A DNA stretch of 64,000 nucleotides from Georgfuchsia toluolica (GCF_907163265.1 NZ_CAJQUM010000001.1:1116001-1180000), one strand, 5' to 3'. Positions 1-9,605 are shown, counted from the first letter of the stretch. Program-made: numbers and translations. Notes: generated by a model from the letters alone, not told the origin.

Positions 1-445
1 CTGCCTGTTTGACGACCAGCAGAGGGCATTTCGTTCTGCTGAGCATCCTCTCTGCAGTCGACCCCAGCAACAAATGTCGCATGAAGCTTTCGCCGCGAGC
101 ACCGCAAACAATCAGGTCCGTCGCCATCGCGTCCGCCTCCTTGAACAACTCCGCAAGCAAGGGGCCAAACACGACACGAGCGCCGGCTGACACGCCATGT
201 TGTTTCAATAGCGCTTCGGCCAACTCGCGCAGTTTCTCCTTCGCGGTATCGAGTAACCGTAATTTCAGTTCCTCCGGGGACTCGCCCATGAGTTGCCGAA
301 ATTTTTCCAGCGGAGCGAGGTCTGCCACATGAAGCAAGTCCAGCGGCGCTCCCGTCTCTTTGCTTACCAGCGCCGCACGCTCAGCTGCATGGCGAGCCGG
401 CGCGGAAAGATCGGTAGCAGCCAACAGGTGGTTCAGTTTCGTCAT
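1..445 (-). CDS. Universal stress protein (UspA family), 3' end beyond the window
   Basis: Reading the minus strand from ATG at 445 gives an open frame of 148 codons running off the left edge with no stop. It begins MTKLNHLLAATDLSAPAR, the usual UspA opening with the nucleotide-site Asp in 'ATDLS'. Near the window edge it carries a G-x2-G-x9-G-S/T ATP-type signature (GARGESFMRHLLLGSTAERM) followed by a hydrophobic strand ending LLVVKQA. AGAAGGA lies about 9 bases before the start. The known family role is a cytoplasmic stress-responsive nucleotide-binding protein. It diverges from the P-type ATPase at 620, and a second Usp gene lies beyond that ATPase, so the three genes probably form one stress module. 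Only the last few residues should be missing. Confidence 0.9.
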   Translation of the reverse strand, partial: MTKLNHLLAATDLSAPARHAAERAALVSKETGAPLDLLHVADLAPLEKFRQLMGESPEELKLRLLDTAKEKLRELAEALLKQHGVSAGARVVFGPLLAELFKEADAMATDLIVCGARGESFMRHLLLGSTAERMLSRTKCPLLVVKQA

Positions 446-522
446 GGTTGTATTCCTTCTGCTTGATTCCTGCCAGGATCAGCCGATCTTAAAACGGCCG
501 CTTTGCCCGGAGGTAGGATGGT

Positions 523-537
523 CTGAGCAGTGCTCAG
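523..537. promoter_or_regulatory. 15-bp perfect inverted repeat in the usp/ATPase divergent intergenic
   Basis: CTGAGCA-G-TGCTCAG is a perfect palindrome around a single base. It lies between the divergent usp gene (start 445) and the P-type ATPase (start 620), where an operator would be expected. No T-run follows, so it is not a typical terminator. The binding protein is unknown. Confidence 0.35.
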
Positions 538-619
538 CAAAATTCTTAGGCATTTTGACTCATACTGTAAATAAGCGATAGACGTATCATTTTTCAATGC
601 ACCGAGAGACCCCGCATCG

Positions 620-3358
620 ATGATCAAACGCTCAACCGACCACAACATGGATCCCCCCCAGTCGATGAACTGGCACTCTCTGACGCACGCGGAGGTCCGA
701 CAGGCGTTGCATGCCGAGATGGACGGTTTGACGGATGCCGAAGTGAAACAGCGAATTGTCCGATATGGGCCGAACCGGCTAACACCACCAAAACGGCGCG
801 GCACATTGCTAAGACTGCTCATGCAATTTCACAACATTCTGCTTTATGTGATGTTGGGCGCGGCCGTTATCACAGCTTTTCTCGGTCATTGGGTCGATAC
901 AGGCGTGCTTCTGGTCGCTGTGGTGATCAACGTGGTCATTGGTTTCATCCAGGAGGGCAAGGCGGAAGCAGCACTCGATGCCATCCGCGCCATGCTGTCC
1001 CCGCATGCGACTGTGATCCGTAACGGCAGTCGCCGCGAGATCGAGGCCGCTGAACTTGTACCGGGAGACATTGTTGCTCTCGCCTCGGGTGATCGTGTTC
1101 CGGCGGATTTGCGCCTGATTTCGGTCAAGGAGCTGCGCGTCGAAGAAGCGGCGCTGACCGGCGAATCCCTGCCGTCCGAAAAAAGCACAGAGACCGTTAG
1201 TGCCGATGCGCCGCTGGGCGACCGTTACGGCATGGCCTATTCCGGCACCCTGGTAGTCTATGGTCAAGCCATCGGCATGGTTGTCGCCACGGGTGGCACC
1301 ACCGAGCTGGGCAAGATCAATCAGATGCTCACCGGCATTCAGAGCTTGTCCACCCCCCTGCTGCGCCAGATTGACCGCTTCGGCCGCGTGCTGGCACTGG
1401 CCATCATCGGCATGTCCGCTGCGACCTTCGTGCTCGGTACCCTGTGGCGCGATCATACCCCCGCCGAGATGTTCATGATGGTCGTAGCACTGGCCGCTTC
1501 AGCGATTCCCGAAGGCTTGCCGGCGATCATGACCGTCACGCTCGCGCTCGGGGTACAACGCATGGCCCGGCGCAACGCCATTATCCGCCACCTACCTGCC
1601 GTCGAGACGCTCGGATCGGTGACGGTAATCTGCTCAGATAAAACCGGCACGCTGACCCGCAATGAAATGACCGTGCAGCGAATCCTCTGCGCCGGCCATG
1701 TGTTCGATGTCGGCGGTACCGGCTATGTGCCGCTAGGCGATTTCAGCATCGACGGCCGCATCATCGATCCTGACCACTACACGGCACTGTCAATGGCGAT
1801 TCGCTCCGGTGTGTTGTGCAACGATGCCCGCCTGCGCGAAGAGGATGGCATGTGGCGGGTAGAGGGAGACCCGACCGAAGGTGCGCTGCTTGTAGCAGGA
1901 GGCAAAGCGGGTTTTTCGCAGCATGCTGGCGATACCGCTTGGCACAGGATTGACTCCATCCCATTCGAGTCGCAGCATCGCTTCATGGCTACCCACCATC
2001 GCGATGGCGACGGTGAATCCTGGATCTTCGTCAAGGGCGCGCCCGAACGGATTCTCGATATGTGCTCCTCCCAGTTGAACCACACTGGCGAGCATCCACT
2101 CGATGTCGATTACTGGCGTCGCATGGCGACAGACACTGCGGCCCAGGGATTGCGTTTGCTCGCGCTGGCCTGCAAACGCGCGGCTCCGGTCGACGGGCAG
2201 TTGGCATTCTCCGACGTGGAAGGGGGATACATGCTGCTGGCCCTGGTCGGCATCATTGACCCACCGCGCGAGGAGGCAATCCACGCCGTGAGCGAGTGCC
2301 ATCACGCGGGCATACGCGTCAAGATGATCACTGGCGATCACGCCGAAACAGCGCGCGCCATTGGTGCCCAACTCGCCATCGGCGTCGGCAAGCCGACGAT
2401 CACCGGGGCGGAAATCGCCATGATGGACGATGCCGTGCTGCGTCGCGTGGCGATGGAAGTCGATGTCTTTGCCCGCGCCAGTCCGGAACACAAGCTGCGT
2501 CTCGTGCAAGCCTTGCAGGACGACGGGCAAGTGGTGGCGATGACCGGCGACGGCGTCAACGATGCTCCCGCGCTCAAGTGTGCCGATGTGGGCGTGGCGA
2601 TGGGCATGAAAGGCACGGAGGCAGCCAAGGAAGCCGCCGACATGGTGCTGGCCGACGACAACTTCGCTACCATCGCGACTGCCGTTCGGGAAGGCCGGGC
2701 GGTCTATGACAATCTAAAAAAATTCATCCTGTTCATGCTGCCCACCAACGGCGGCGAGGCAATGGTCGTGATCGTGGCAATCCTGTTCGAACTGACCTTG
2801 CCGCTCACGCCGGCACAAGTGCTGTGGATCAACATGGTCACGTCCAGCACGCTGGGCTTGGCATTGGCCTTCGAACCGGCCGAGCATGGCATTATGAGTC
2901 GCCGCCCCCGGCCCCCGGGTGAAGCGCTGTTGTCAGGATTCTTCGTCTGGCGTGTACTGATGGTTTCCGTACTGATGATGACCGGCGCGCTCGGCCTGTT
3001 CCTGTGGGAATTGAGCGACGGCACCAGCGTCAATACGGCGCGCACGATGGCCGTCAACGCAGTGGTGGTGGCGGAAATGTTTTATCTGGTCAATAGCCGG
3101 TACATCCTCGCGCCGGTAACCAATTGGGAGGGGGTGACAGGGAACCGTTACGTTCTGCTTGCCATTGCCGCCTGTCTTCCGCTGCAAATCGCCTACACCC
3201 ACGCCCCGGTCATGCAGGGTATCTTTGATTCGACCAGTCTTTCGCCACTGGAATGGGGAAGGGTGCTGGGTGCCGGACTATTGGTATTCTGCGGTGCCGA
3301 ACTGGAAAAATTCGTGATCCGGCGTACCCGTCTGGCATCGCATCTGGTCTCCGCATGA
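620..3358 (+). CDS. Cation-transporting P-type ATPase, CtpF/Ca2+-ATPase-like
   Basis: 912-residue P2-type ATPase that would pump a cation across the inner membrane. Order: cation-ATPase N domain (about 15-85), actuator domain with TGES at 180-183, M4 motif PEGLP at 297-301, phosphorylation motif DKTGT with Asp340, nucleotide-domain KGAPE at 472-476, hinge TGDGVND at 642-648, then C-terminal membrane helices. M4 closely resembles SERCA-type calcium pumps. In M6 the text is NMVTSS (738-743), so the Asp that calcium pumps carry two residues after the Thr is Ser. This M6 style recalls mycobacterial CtpF. The ion is therefore uncertain. The ATG at 620 has GAGAG upstream; the in-frame ATG at 647 lacks a ribosome site. 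It is followed after 30 bp by a tandem Usp gene, probably co-transcribed. Confidence 0.9.
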   Translation: MIKRSTDHNMDPPQSMNWHSLTHAEVRQALHAEMDGLTDAEVKQRIVRYGPNRLTPPKRRGTLLRLLMQFHNILLYVMLGAAVITAFLGHWVDTGVLLVAVVINVVIGFIQEGKAEAALDAIRAMLSPHATVIRNGSRREIEAAELVPGDIVALASGDRVPADLRLISVKELRVEEAALTGESLPSEKSTETVSADAPLGDRYGMAYSGTLVVYGQAIGMVVATGGTTELGKINQMLTGIQSLSTPLLRQIDRFGRVLALAIIGMSAATFVLGTLWRDHTPAEMFMMVVALAASAIPEGLPAIMTVTLALGVQRMARRNAIIRHLPAVETLGSVTVICSDKTGTLTRNEMTVQRILCAGHVFDVGGTGYVPLGDFSIDGRIIDPDHYTALSMAIRSGVLCNDARLREEDGMWRVEGDPTEGALLVAGGKAGFSQHAGDTAWHRIDSIPFESQHRFMATHHRDGDGESWIFVKGAPERILDMCSSQLNHTGEHPLDVDYWRRMATDTAAQGLRLLALACKRAAPVDGQLAFSDVEGGYMLLALVGIIDPPREEAIHAVSECHHAGIRVKMITGDHAETARAIGAQLAIGVGKPTITGAEIAMMDDAVLRRVAMEVDVFARASPEHKLRLVQALQDDGQVVAMTGDGVNDAPALKCADVGVAMGMKGTEAAKEAADMVLADDNFATIATAVREGRAVYDNLKKFILFMLPTNGGEAMVVIVAILFELTLPLTPAQVLWINMVTSSTLGLALAFEPAEHGIMSRRPRPPGEALLSGFFVWRVLMVSVLMMTGALGLFLWELSDGTSVNTARTMAVNAVVVAEMFYLVNSRYILAPVTNWEGVTGNRYVLLAIAACLPLQIAYTHAPVMQGIFDSTSLSPLEWGRVLGAGLLVFCGAELEKFVIRRTRLASHLVSA

Positions 3359-3388
3359 ACAATGATCTCGACTCCAAGGAGAGAACCC

Positions 3389-4306
3389 ATGAGTGCAAAC
3401 CCCTCGATAATTGCTCCACCGGCTCGCCTGTTGCTGGCTACCGACCTCAGTTCCCGTTGTGATCGGGCGCTGGATCGTGCCGCGCAGATCGCTGGAGAGT
3501 GGCAGGCCGAATTGATCGCACTGAATGTGCTCGACGTCGCAGCATCACCTGATCAGGCACTGGCCTGGGCCACCGGCGCAGATGCAGATTGTGTATTGAA
3601 AATCGCCCGGCAGCAGCTTGCCCGCGATCTTTCAGGGCTGGATATCCGTGCCACCATGCAGATGGCACGTGGCGGCGATGCTGCCGCCACGATTCGAGAG
3701 GCTGCCGCCAGCACTGACTGCGGCCTGGTCATAACCGGTGTGGCACGCAACGAATTCTTCGGCCGCTGCCTGCTGGGATCGACCGTTGAACGTCTCGCGC
3801 GCTCGCTGCCCCAGCCTTTGCTGGTTGTGCGCAACCGGGTACGCGGCCCGTACCGGAGGATAGTCGTCGCCACCGACTTTTCGGTCTCGTCGCGCCACAC
3901 CCTGCTGGCTACCGCTCGCCTTTTCCCAGGACGTGAACTGATCCTCTATCACGCCTGCGAGATACCACTTGACGGGGTTTCCGACAGACCGTCGAAAACC
4001 CGTCTCAATTGCGACATCGAACAAGGCGAATGCGCGGAATTTTTAGCCACGAGCGAGCTACCCGCCGATACGAGGATACGGTCTGTAATCGAGCAGGGCG
4101 CATTGGAAACAACCCTGACTCAATACGTCCGAAACCATGAAATCGATCTGGTGGCGATGGGCACGCATGGCCGCAGTGGAGTGATGAACATTCTGCTTGG
4201 CAGCACGGCGGCCAAGCTGCTCGACTGGCTACCTTGCGATTCGTTGGTCGTGCGCGAACCGCGCGCCGCCCGCTTAGGCCACGTTCCGGCTGCGGTGCGC
4301 CATTAG
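3389..4306 (+). CDS. Tandem-domain universal stress protein
   Basis: 305 residues with two Usp domains. The first (about 10-150) ends with VARNEFFGRCLLGSTVERL; the second (about 160-300) opens with 'RRIVVATDFS' and ends with the full ATP-binding signature GTHGRSGVMNILLGST. I chose ATG 3389 because AAGGAGAG lies 6-10 bases upstream; an in-frame ATG at 3362 has no such site. The gene follows the P-type ATPase closely on the same strand and its stop overlaps by 4 bp the stop of the convergent antiporter gene. The known role is nucleotide binding and stress tolerance; pairing with a cation pump suggests co-regulation under membrane, oxygen or energy stress, which is inference. Confidence 0.9.
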   Translation: MSANPSIIAPPARLLLATDLSSRCDRALDRAAQIAGEWQAELIALNVLDVAASPDQALAWATGADADCVLKIARQQLARDLSGLDIRATMQMARGGDAAATIREAAASTDCGLVITGVARNEFFGRCLLGSTVERLARSLPQPLLVVRNRVRGPYRRIVVATDFSVSSRHTLLATARLFPGRELILYHACEIPLDGVSDRPSKTRLNCDIEQGECAEFLATSELPADTRIRSVIEQGALETTLTQYVRNHEIDLVAMGTHGRSGVMNILLGSTAAKLLDWLPCDSLVVREPRAARLGHVPAAVRH

Positions 4307-6018
4307 TCGTAGTTGTTTGCCATAGTTGCTTGTTGCGGGTCGAAACGTTGCAGAACATGACTTGCCATACTCTTGGCCAATTCTTCTTCGCCAAAAAACA
4401 CCGTGCCGAGTTTGTCTTTGCGCAGCAGTACCGATTCCTCATCGCTATGGGTGCGCAGCACGATTTCGATGTCGGGGTTCAGAGTGCGCGCGGTATCGAC
4501 TATTTGCCGCACATCGAGCGAATCGGGTGTGGCCACCACAAGCATTGCCGCATCGGCAATATGCGCCTGAATCAACACCGCCGGATCGGCGGCATTTCCT
4601 GACACAGCGGCCATCCCTTTCTTGCGCAAGTCTTCGACCAGTTCCCGGCTCTGCTCCACGATTACGAAAGGGATGCCGCTCGCATCGAGCGCCCTGCTAA
4701 TTCGGCGCCCTACCCGGCCATAGCCCACCAGGACAACTTGCCCTGCCAGATACTTGCGTTCCGTGCTCATGGGCAATTCGGCATAGGGATCCTGTCGCTG
4801 TTCCAGCCGACGTGCCAGTACCGAGCGATCGAGCAGCCAGCCGCGGAACGGCGCAACGGCGGCGAACAGGAGGGGATTCAGTGCAATCGAGATCAACGCG
4901 CCAGCGAGTACCAGGCTCATGCCCTCGGCGGACAGCAAGCCGAGCGACAAACCAAGCCCGGCCATGATGAAAGAGAACTCCCCGATCTGCGCCAGGCTGG
5001 CCGCCACCGTCAATGCCGTATTGAGCGGATAGCGGAATGCGAGCACCAGGCCCAATGCCGCGAACATCTTGCCGAGCACGATGATGGCCACGACGCTGAT
5101 CACCCGGACAGGCTGCTCGACCAATATCGCCGGTTCGAACAACATACCCACCGACACGAAAAACAGCACCGAGAACGCGTCGCGCAGCGGCAGCGACTCT
5201 TCCGCCGCGCGGTGGCTAAACTCGGATTCGCGCATCACCATGCCGGCGAAGAACGCGCCGAGTGCGAACGACACGCTGAACAGTGCGGCAGCGCCGTAGG
5301 CGATTCCGATCGCCGTGGCTACCACGGATAAGGTGAACAACTCGCGCGAACCAGTGCGCGCTACCTGCCACAACAGCCAGGGCAATACGCGGCGGCCCAC
5401 CACCAGCATCAGCGCGATAAAGGCCGAAACTTCCACGATCGTTATGCCGATGGTTATCCAAAGGGGTCCGGCAGAGGCGGCGTGGGTGCCGCCAAGCAAG
5501 CCGGCCAGCGGCGGCATCAACACCAGCACCAGAACGCAGACCAGATCCTCCACCACCAGCCAGCCGACGGCGATCCTCCCGTTCATGGATTCGAGCACAT
5601 GCCGGGCTTCGAGCGCCTTGAGCAGCACCACGGTACTCGCGCATGACAGCGACAGCCCGAAAATCAATCCGCTACCCACACTCCAGCCCCACCACCCGGC
5701 CAGGCACATGCCGAGTACCGTCGCCAAGCCCATTTGAACCACCGCACCGGGAACGGCGATGCGCTTTACCGCCAGCAGATCATTGAGCGAAAAATGCAGC
5801 CCGACGCCGAACATCAGCAACATGACGCCAATTTCCGACAGCTGGGAGGCGATATGCATGTCGGCCACGAAACCAGGCGTCGCCGGACCGATGAGGATGC
5901 CCGCAATCAAATAGCCGACCAGCGCCGGCAGTTTGATTCGTTCGGCGATGAAGCCGAGGATCAAGGCAACGCCAAAGCCAGCGGCAATGGTGGTGATCAG
6001 GGAAATGTTGTGATCCAT
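4303..6018 (-). CDS. Kef/YbaL-type monovalent cation:proton antiporter (CPA2) with RCK domain
   Basis: 571-residue inner-membrane protein. Residues 1-400 form about a dozen hydrophobic segments of the Na+/H+ exchanger fold, including the motif LIAGILIGP and the conserved [10 protein letters not shown]-like segment (here [16 protein letters not shown]). From about residue 420 a TrkA-N/RCK Rossmann domain begins with [10 protein letters not shown] and an acidic residue in FVIVEQS that would bind NAD(H). Length and architecture match YbaL more than KefB/KefC, which are longer. The known role is K+ or Na+ efflux gated by nucleotide. It converges with the tandem Usp gene, overlapping by 4 bp. A relic of a K+ channel lies just upstream on the other strand. 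Confidence 0.88.
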   Translation of the reverse strand: MDHNISLITTIAAGFGVALILGFIAERIKLPALVGYLIAGILIGPATPGFVADMHIASQLSEIGVMLLMFGVGLHFSLNDLLAVKRIAVPGAVVQMGLATVLGMCLAGWWGWSVGSGLIFGLSLSCASTVVLLKALEARHVLESMNGRIAVGWLVVEDLVCVLVLVLMPPLAGLLGGTHAASAGPLWITIGITIVEVSAFIALMLVVGRRVLPWLLWQVARTGSRELFTLSVVATAIGIAYGAAALFSVSFALGAFFAGMVMRESEFSHRAAEESLPLRDAFSVLFFVSVGMLFEPAILVEQPVRVISVVAIIVLGKMFAALGLVLAFRYPLNTALTVAASLAQIGEFSFIMAGLGLSLGLLSAEGMSLVLAGALISIALNPLLFAAVAPFRGWLLDRSVLARRLEQRQDPYAELPMSTERKYLAGQVVLVGYGRVGRRISRALDASGIPFVIVEQSRELVEDLRKKGMAAVSGNAADPAVLIQAHIADAAMLVVATPDSLDVRQIVDTARTLNPDIEIVLRTHSDEESVLLRKDKLGTVFFGEEELAKSMASHVLQRFDPQQATMANNYD

Positions 6019-6124
6019 TCAGTTGCTTTCATCCGGGCAGCGCATGAGTGTGGCAGACGGAAATCGCTGTTCAATTGAATGTGGCCATAATCGCGCACCA
6101 CAACCAACTGCGCAACACTTTAAA

Positions 6125-6532
6125 ATGCGCAAAGCCGGCGCCGATGTCATTGTTTCGCCCAACTTCACCAGCGGCATACGCATCGCCTTGGCGATGATCC
6201 GGCCGCATGTCGTCTCCTTCCTCGATGAAATGCTGCGCTCGGAAATCCATCTGCGTGTCGAAGAAGTGGCGGTGCCCGAAGGCTTCGAACCACGGCCCTT
6301 GTCGGAGCTTAATTTGAAACGCAGCGGCGACAATCTGCTGTTGGCGCTGCGCACCACCGGCAGTAACTGGATATTCAATCCGGCTGGCGATTATCTGCTG
6401 GAACCCGGCTATACGCTGGTCGCCATGGCATCGCCACAGGGCCGGCCGGAACTGGAAGCCGCGCTGGGACCTGTCGCCGACGAGCCCTGTGAGGCTTTAA
6501 CATACAGCACCACGGCGACACAGCGGGCATGA
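6125..6532 (+). pseudogene. Remnant of a K+ channel cytoplasmic (RCK/TrkA-C) domain
   Basis: The frame reads [17 protein letters not shown], then a segment ending [12 protein letters not shown], then a TrkA-C-like domain with VEEVAVPEG. This matches the C-terminal half of MthK-type potassium channel RCK domains, where the same block sits in the middle of the protein. No pore (TVGYGD), membrane helices or Rossmann nucleotide fold precede it; the divergent antiporter starts 107 bp upstream. The last residues (TTATQRA) are encoded by a short repeat found elsewhere in the window, so the natural C-terminus is also lost. I call it a 5'- and 3'-truncated relic. A small stand-alone TrkA-C protein is possible but less likely. 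Confidence 0.65.
6509..6532 (+). repeat. 24-bp dispersed repeat, copy 1
   Basis: The 24 bases beginning ACCACGGCGACAC match those at 23280-23303 with two differences, and a related form starts at 39549. This copy supplies the last codons and stop of the K+ channel relic. It looks like half of the larger dispersed element seen at 39549. Confidence 0.55.
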
Positions 6533-6705
6533 TCGAAGGAAATGACCACCGGGAATCCCTGTGGGATCTCCGTGGGAAGGCAAGAGCCTCATATTGAATT
6601 GCCAATGCCTGCGACTTGTCCAATTCGCAATGAAGATACTTTTGCCACAAAGAGCCAAGGGGCAGAAACCGGCCATTTCTTCCCAATTAGCAGTTGGCTC
6701 GACCG

Positions 6706-7830
6706 TCACCCTTGCGTCTTTTTGATCCAGCTATCCCAGTCCAGCGGACTCACCTCGGACATCGGCTCATATCCCGGAAGTGCGTGAAGCCGGTTGCGAA
6801 ACGTTCCGCCACGAAGTCGTTGCAATAGCGTCTTGACTTGTGGGCTGGTCAGCGACGATCGCCGCATCGCAAAACCGTAGCGCTCCCGTACCAGAGGAAC
6901 AAAGTCAATGTCATAGCGATAAGCTACAGCCTTCAACGCAATTCCTGCATCTGCCTGACCACTGGCAATGGTTGCGGCGATAGCATCATGAGTGAATTCC
7001 TCGCGGCCGTAACCTAACAGTCGTCCGCGATCAATATTTCTTTTGTCCAGCATTTCGTCAATCAGCCGCCGTGTCCCTGAACCCCGCTGTCGATTCACAA
7101 AACACGCCCCTCTTTCGACAACATCCATCAGGGACTCCAGCTGCAAGGGATTGCCGGAGCGAACCAGGAGTCCTTGCTGTCGCCACATCACCGGGATGCA
7201 GACATGCAAGCGAGGGTCCAGCCATTGACTCAGCCAGGCAGAGAATCGATCAGAACCCCACGTGTCTGGTATGTGGAATCCGGCAGCATCACACTCCCCG
7301 CGTCCCAAAGCTGACAACGCATCCTCGCTGCCGCGCCATATCATATCGATCGGTACCTGGCGGCCATGTTCGACCCAGTCCGCCAACGCTATATCGTGAC
7401 TCCCAAGAACACACAACCGATTCGGTGATGTCGTAACCGGGCGACGGAGCGGCTCGATAAGGCTTCGCATCCGTCCTTCCCAGGCACTGTGCCCCTCGCC
7501 CAGTGCCAAACGGGCAGCAGCATCAAGTTCGACGAGCGACTCGCCCAGAGGCGTGAGTTGAGTCCCCCGACCTCGCTGCATGGTGACCATGGTCATGCCC
7601 AATTCTTCCTCGCAGCGACGCAACAAGCCCCATGCCGTGCGATACGACATCCCCGCTTTCAATGCGGCCTCGCGCAACGCTGTCGTGTCAAAAAGAGCGA
7701 CCAGGAGCGTCAATAGTTTTCGGGTTTCGGGTTCGCTCAGGTTTAGTCCGAAATCCCAGTACCAGCGCAGACGAGGCAAGTGTATGTCCGCCGCAATCTC
7801 TTCCTGACTGATAGTTGCAAGTTTCGACAT
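6706..7830 (-). CDS. ModE-like HTH regulator fused to a periplasmic-binding-protein-like sensor domain
   Basis: 374 residues. A winged helix-turn-helix (about 35-110) resembles LysR/ModE: LREAALKAGMSYRTAWGLLR is the recognition region, followed by LGMTMVTMQRGRG and 'LTPLGESL'. From about 125 a soluble PBP-like domain starts RLCVLGSHDIALADWVE and includes CDAAGFHIPD and ACFVNRQRGSGTRRL, characteristic of the COG1910-type molybdate/tungstate-binding domain. No signal peptide or membrane segment is seen, so the sensor domain is cytoplasmic. It diverges from tupA with a 75-bp gap, so it very likely controls the two binding-protein genes and itself in response to oxyanion. The family often sits beside tungstate transport genes. 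Confidence 0.82.
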   Translation of the reverse strand: MSKLATISQEEIAADIHLPRLRWYWDFGLNLSEPETRKLLTLLVALFDTTALREAALKAGMSYRTAWGLLRRCEEELGMTMVTMQRGRGTQLTPLGESLVELDAAARLALGEGHSAWEGRMRSLIEPLRRPVTTSPNRLCVLGSHDIALADWVEHGRQVPIDMIWRGSEDALSALGRGECDAAGFHIPDTWGSDRFSAWLSQWLDPRLHVCIPVMWRQQGLLVRSGNPLQLESLMDVVERGACFVNRQRGSGTRRLIDEMLDKRNIDRGRLLGYGREEFTHDAIAATIASGQADAGIALKAVAYRYDIDFVPLVRERYGFAMRRSSLTSPQVKTLLQRLRGGTFRNRLHALPGYEPMSEVSPLDWDSWIKKTQG

Positions 7831-7905
7831 ATTTTGTTTTTGGGAAAGCTTGGTTAATCTCTTTCAAGTTTACCTCGTTGCCCTCCATAGCTATCAGGAA
7901 CCTTC

Positions 7906-8739
7906 ATGAACATCGCCAAATTTTCTCGTCGCTCATTCATCTGCTGCCTTACGGTTGCCGCTGCGCTGTTTTCATTGGGCGCCCAGGCCGAAGAGCGTTT
8001 CATCACTGTCGCCTCAACGACCTCCACCGAACAGTCGGGACTTTTCTCCCACTTGCTGCCCGTCTTCGAGAAATTGACTGGCATCAAGGTGCACGTCATT
8101 GCGCTTGGTACCGGACAGGCGCTCGATCTGGGACGCCGTGGCGATGCTGATGTGCTCTTCGTCCATGACAAGGCCGCCGAAGAGAAGTTTATCGCAGAAG
8201 GTTACGGCGTCAAGCGGCAGGAGGTGATGTACAACGACTTCATTCTTGTTGGACCAAAGTCGGATCCAGCCAGGGCGGCCGGCAAGGACATCCTCGAAGG
8301 CTTACGCCGGGTCGAGGCAACGAAGACAGCTTTTGTCTCGCGGGGCGACAAGAGCGGCACCCATGCAGCCGAACTCCGCTATTGGAAGGCGGCGGGGGTC
8401 GATATCGAGGCAAAGAAGGGGACGTGGTACCGGGACACTGGTTCCGGAATGGGGCCTGCGCTGAACACGGCAGCCTCAATGAACGCTTACATCCTTGCCG
8501 ACCGCGGTACCTGGCTTAGTTTCAGGAATCGGGGCGAACTCGGCATCACCGTGGAAGGCGACCGGCAACTGTTTAATCAGTATGGCGTCATACTTGTCAA
8601 TCCGGCCAAGTATCCGCATGTGAAGCAGGCCGACGGGCAAAAGTTCATTGACTGGCTTGTTTCCACTGACGGCCAAAAGACCATCGCTGAATACAAGATC
8701 GGCGGCGAACAACTGTTTTTCCCCAACGCCGCCAGATAA
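7906..8739 (+). CDS. tupA: Tungstate-type ABC transporter substrate-binding protein (TupA family)
   Basis: 277 residues with a cleavable export signal (1-28, ending GAQA) that has an SRRSF twin-arginine-like start. The mature part opens with ASTTSTEQSGLFSHLLPVFE and continues ALGTGQALDLGRRGDADVLF, the TupA signature that distinguishes tungstate binders from ModA. Later motifs FVSRGDKSGTH and WYRDTGSGMGPALNTAA fit the oxyanion site. It would capture tungstate (possibly molybdate) in the periplasm. It is followed 8 bp later by a second binding protein, but no TupB permease or TupC ATPase follows, so import would depend on genes elsewhere. Confidence 0.85.
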   Translation: MNIAKFSRRSFICCLTVAAALFSLGAQAEERFITVASTTSTEQSGLFSHLLPVFEKLTGIKVHVIALGTGQALDLGRRGDADVLFVHDKAAEEKFIAEGYGVKRQEVMYNDFILVGPKSDPARAAGKDILEGLRRVEATKTAFVSRGDKSGTHAAELRYWKAAGVDIEAKKGTWYRDTGSGMGPALNTAASMNAYILADRGTWLSFRNRGELGITVEGDRQLFNQYGVILVNPAKYPHVKQADGQKFIDWLVSTDGQKTIAEYKIGGEQLFFPNAAR

Positions 8740-8747
8740 CTTCCACC

Positions 8748-9605
8748 ATGCGTCGCACTTTCCTGAAGCTGGCCGCCATCGCAGTTTGCATTCCCGGCAT
8801 GACTTTCTGCGCTCTTGCTGCTGACGATGTGGAAGCAACCTACGGTACCGGCAAGAACATCTTCACGCTTGCCACGGGCAGCCCCGGTGAACTTGGCTTG
8901 CTCAAGGCCTTGGCGGAAGATTTTGCCAAGCGTGCCGATGCGCAGATGAAGTGGGTCAAGGCCGGCACAGGGCAGTCCCTGAAACTTCTGCAGGGAAAGA
9001 AAGTGGACATGGCAATGGTTCACGCTCCTGCCCAGGTTGAGAAAGCCGTTAAAGATGGATGGGCAACAGGCAAAACCCTGATCGCCTCAAATGAGTTCTA
9101 CATCGTTGGACCGAAGAATGATCCCGCTGAAATTGCGAAGGCCAGCAGTTCCACAGGTGCCTATGTACGGATTGCCGGAGCCAAAGGACGTTTCGTATCC
9201 CGTGGGGACAACTCGGGTACCCATCAGAAGGAAATGCAGATATGGCAGCGAGCCCGCGTACAACCTGCGGGTGACTGGTACATCGTTACCAGGGACTTCA
9301 TGACGGCGAGCCTCCGGCGTGCCAATGCCGAAGGCGCCTATTTCATGACTGATTCAAGCACCTGGATAATGGAGAAGAACATCGCTCCTGAGCTTGCGAT
9401 CCTCTATCGGGGGGATAAGTTTCTAGTGAATACCTATCACGCGTTGCTGGCCCCGGTTGGCGCAACAGCGGGCCACGATACGGCAGAGAAATTCATCGCG
9501 TATGTTTCATCACCGGATGGGCAGAAAGTTATTTCAGATTACGGCCGCGACGAGTTTGGCGAGAGCCTGTACGACGACGCGGCTTACGCCGCAAAGTACG
9601 AATAG
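8748..9605 (+). CDS. Second TupA-like oxyanion-binding protein
   Basis: 285 residues, exported by a signal with RRTFLK near the start (twin-arginine-like) and ending near CALAADD. The body parallels the preceding gene: FTLATGSPGELGLLKALAED, WVKAGTGQSLKLLQGKKVD, FYIVGPKNDPAE and FVSRGDNSGTHQKE. It lacks the TTTS/STTS block of true TupA: the corresponding text is LATGSPGEL, so ligand contacts differ. This suggests a diverged paralogue with a different ligand or role. It is 8 bp downstream of tupA and probably co-transcribed. No membrane component is present nearby. Confidence 0.8.
   Translation: MRRTFLKLAAIAVCIPGMTFCALAADDVEATYGTGKNIFTLATGSPGELGLLKALAEDFAKRADAQMKWVKAGTGQSLKLLQGKKVDMAMVHAPAQVEKAVKDGWATGKTLIASNEFYIVGPKNDPAEIAKASSSTGAYVRIAGAKGRFVSRGDNSGTHQKEMQIWQRARVQPAGDWYIVTRDFMTASLRRANAEGAYFMTDSSTWIMEKNIAPELAILYRGDKFLVNTYHALLAPVGATAGHDTAEKFIAYVSSPDGQKVISDYGRDEFGESLYDDAAYAAKYE

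Noticed and set aside
555-583. Sigma-70 promoter TTGACT with ATAGAC for the P-type ATPase
   Set aside because: The -10 element is too poor a match and the better TATCAT is 24 bp away.
6533-6705. Minus-strand open frames in the gap after the K+ channel relic
   Set aside because: The peptide text has no recognised domain, no ribosome site and no clear start; it is probably non-coding or too decayed to name.
7831-7905. Mo-box or tungstate operator between the regulator and tupA
   Set aside because: Only a short ATAGCTAT palindrome is visible; it is too small to claim as a ModE-type site.
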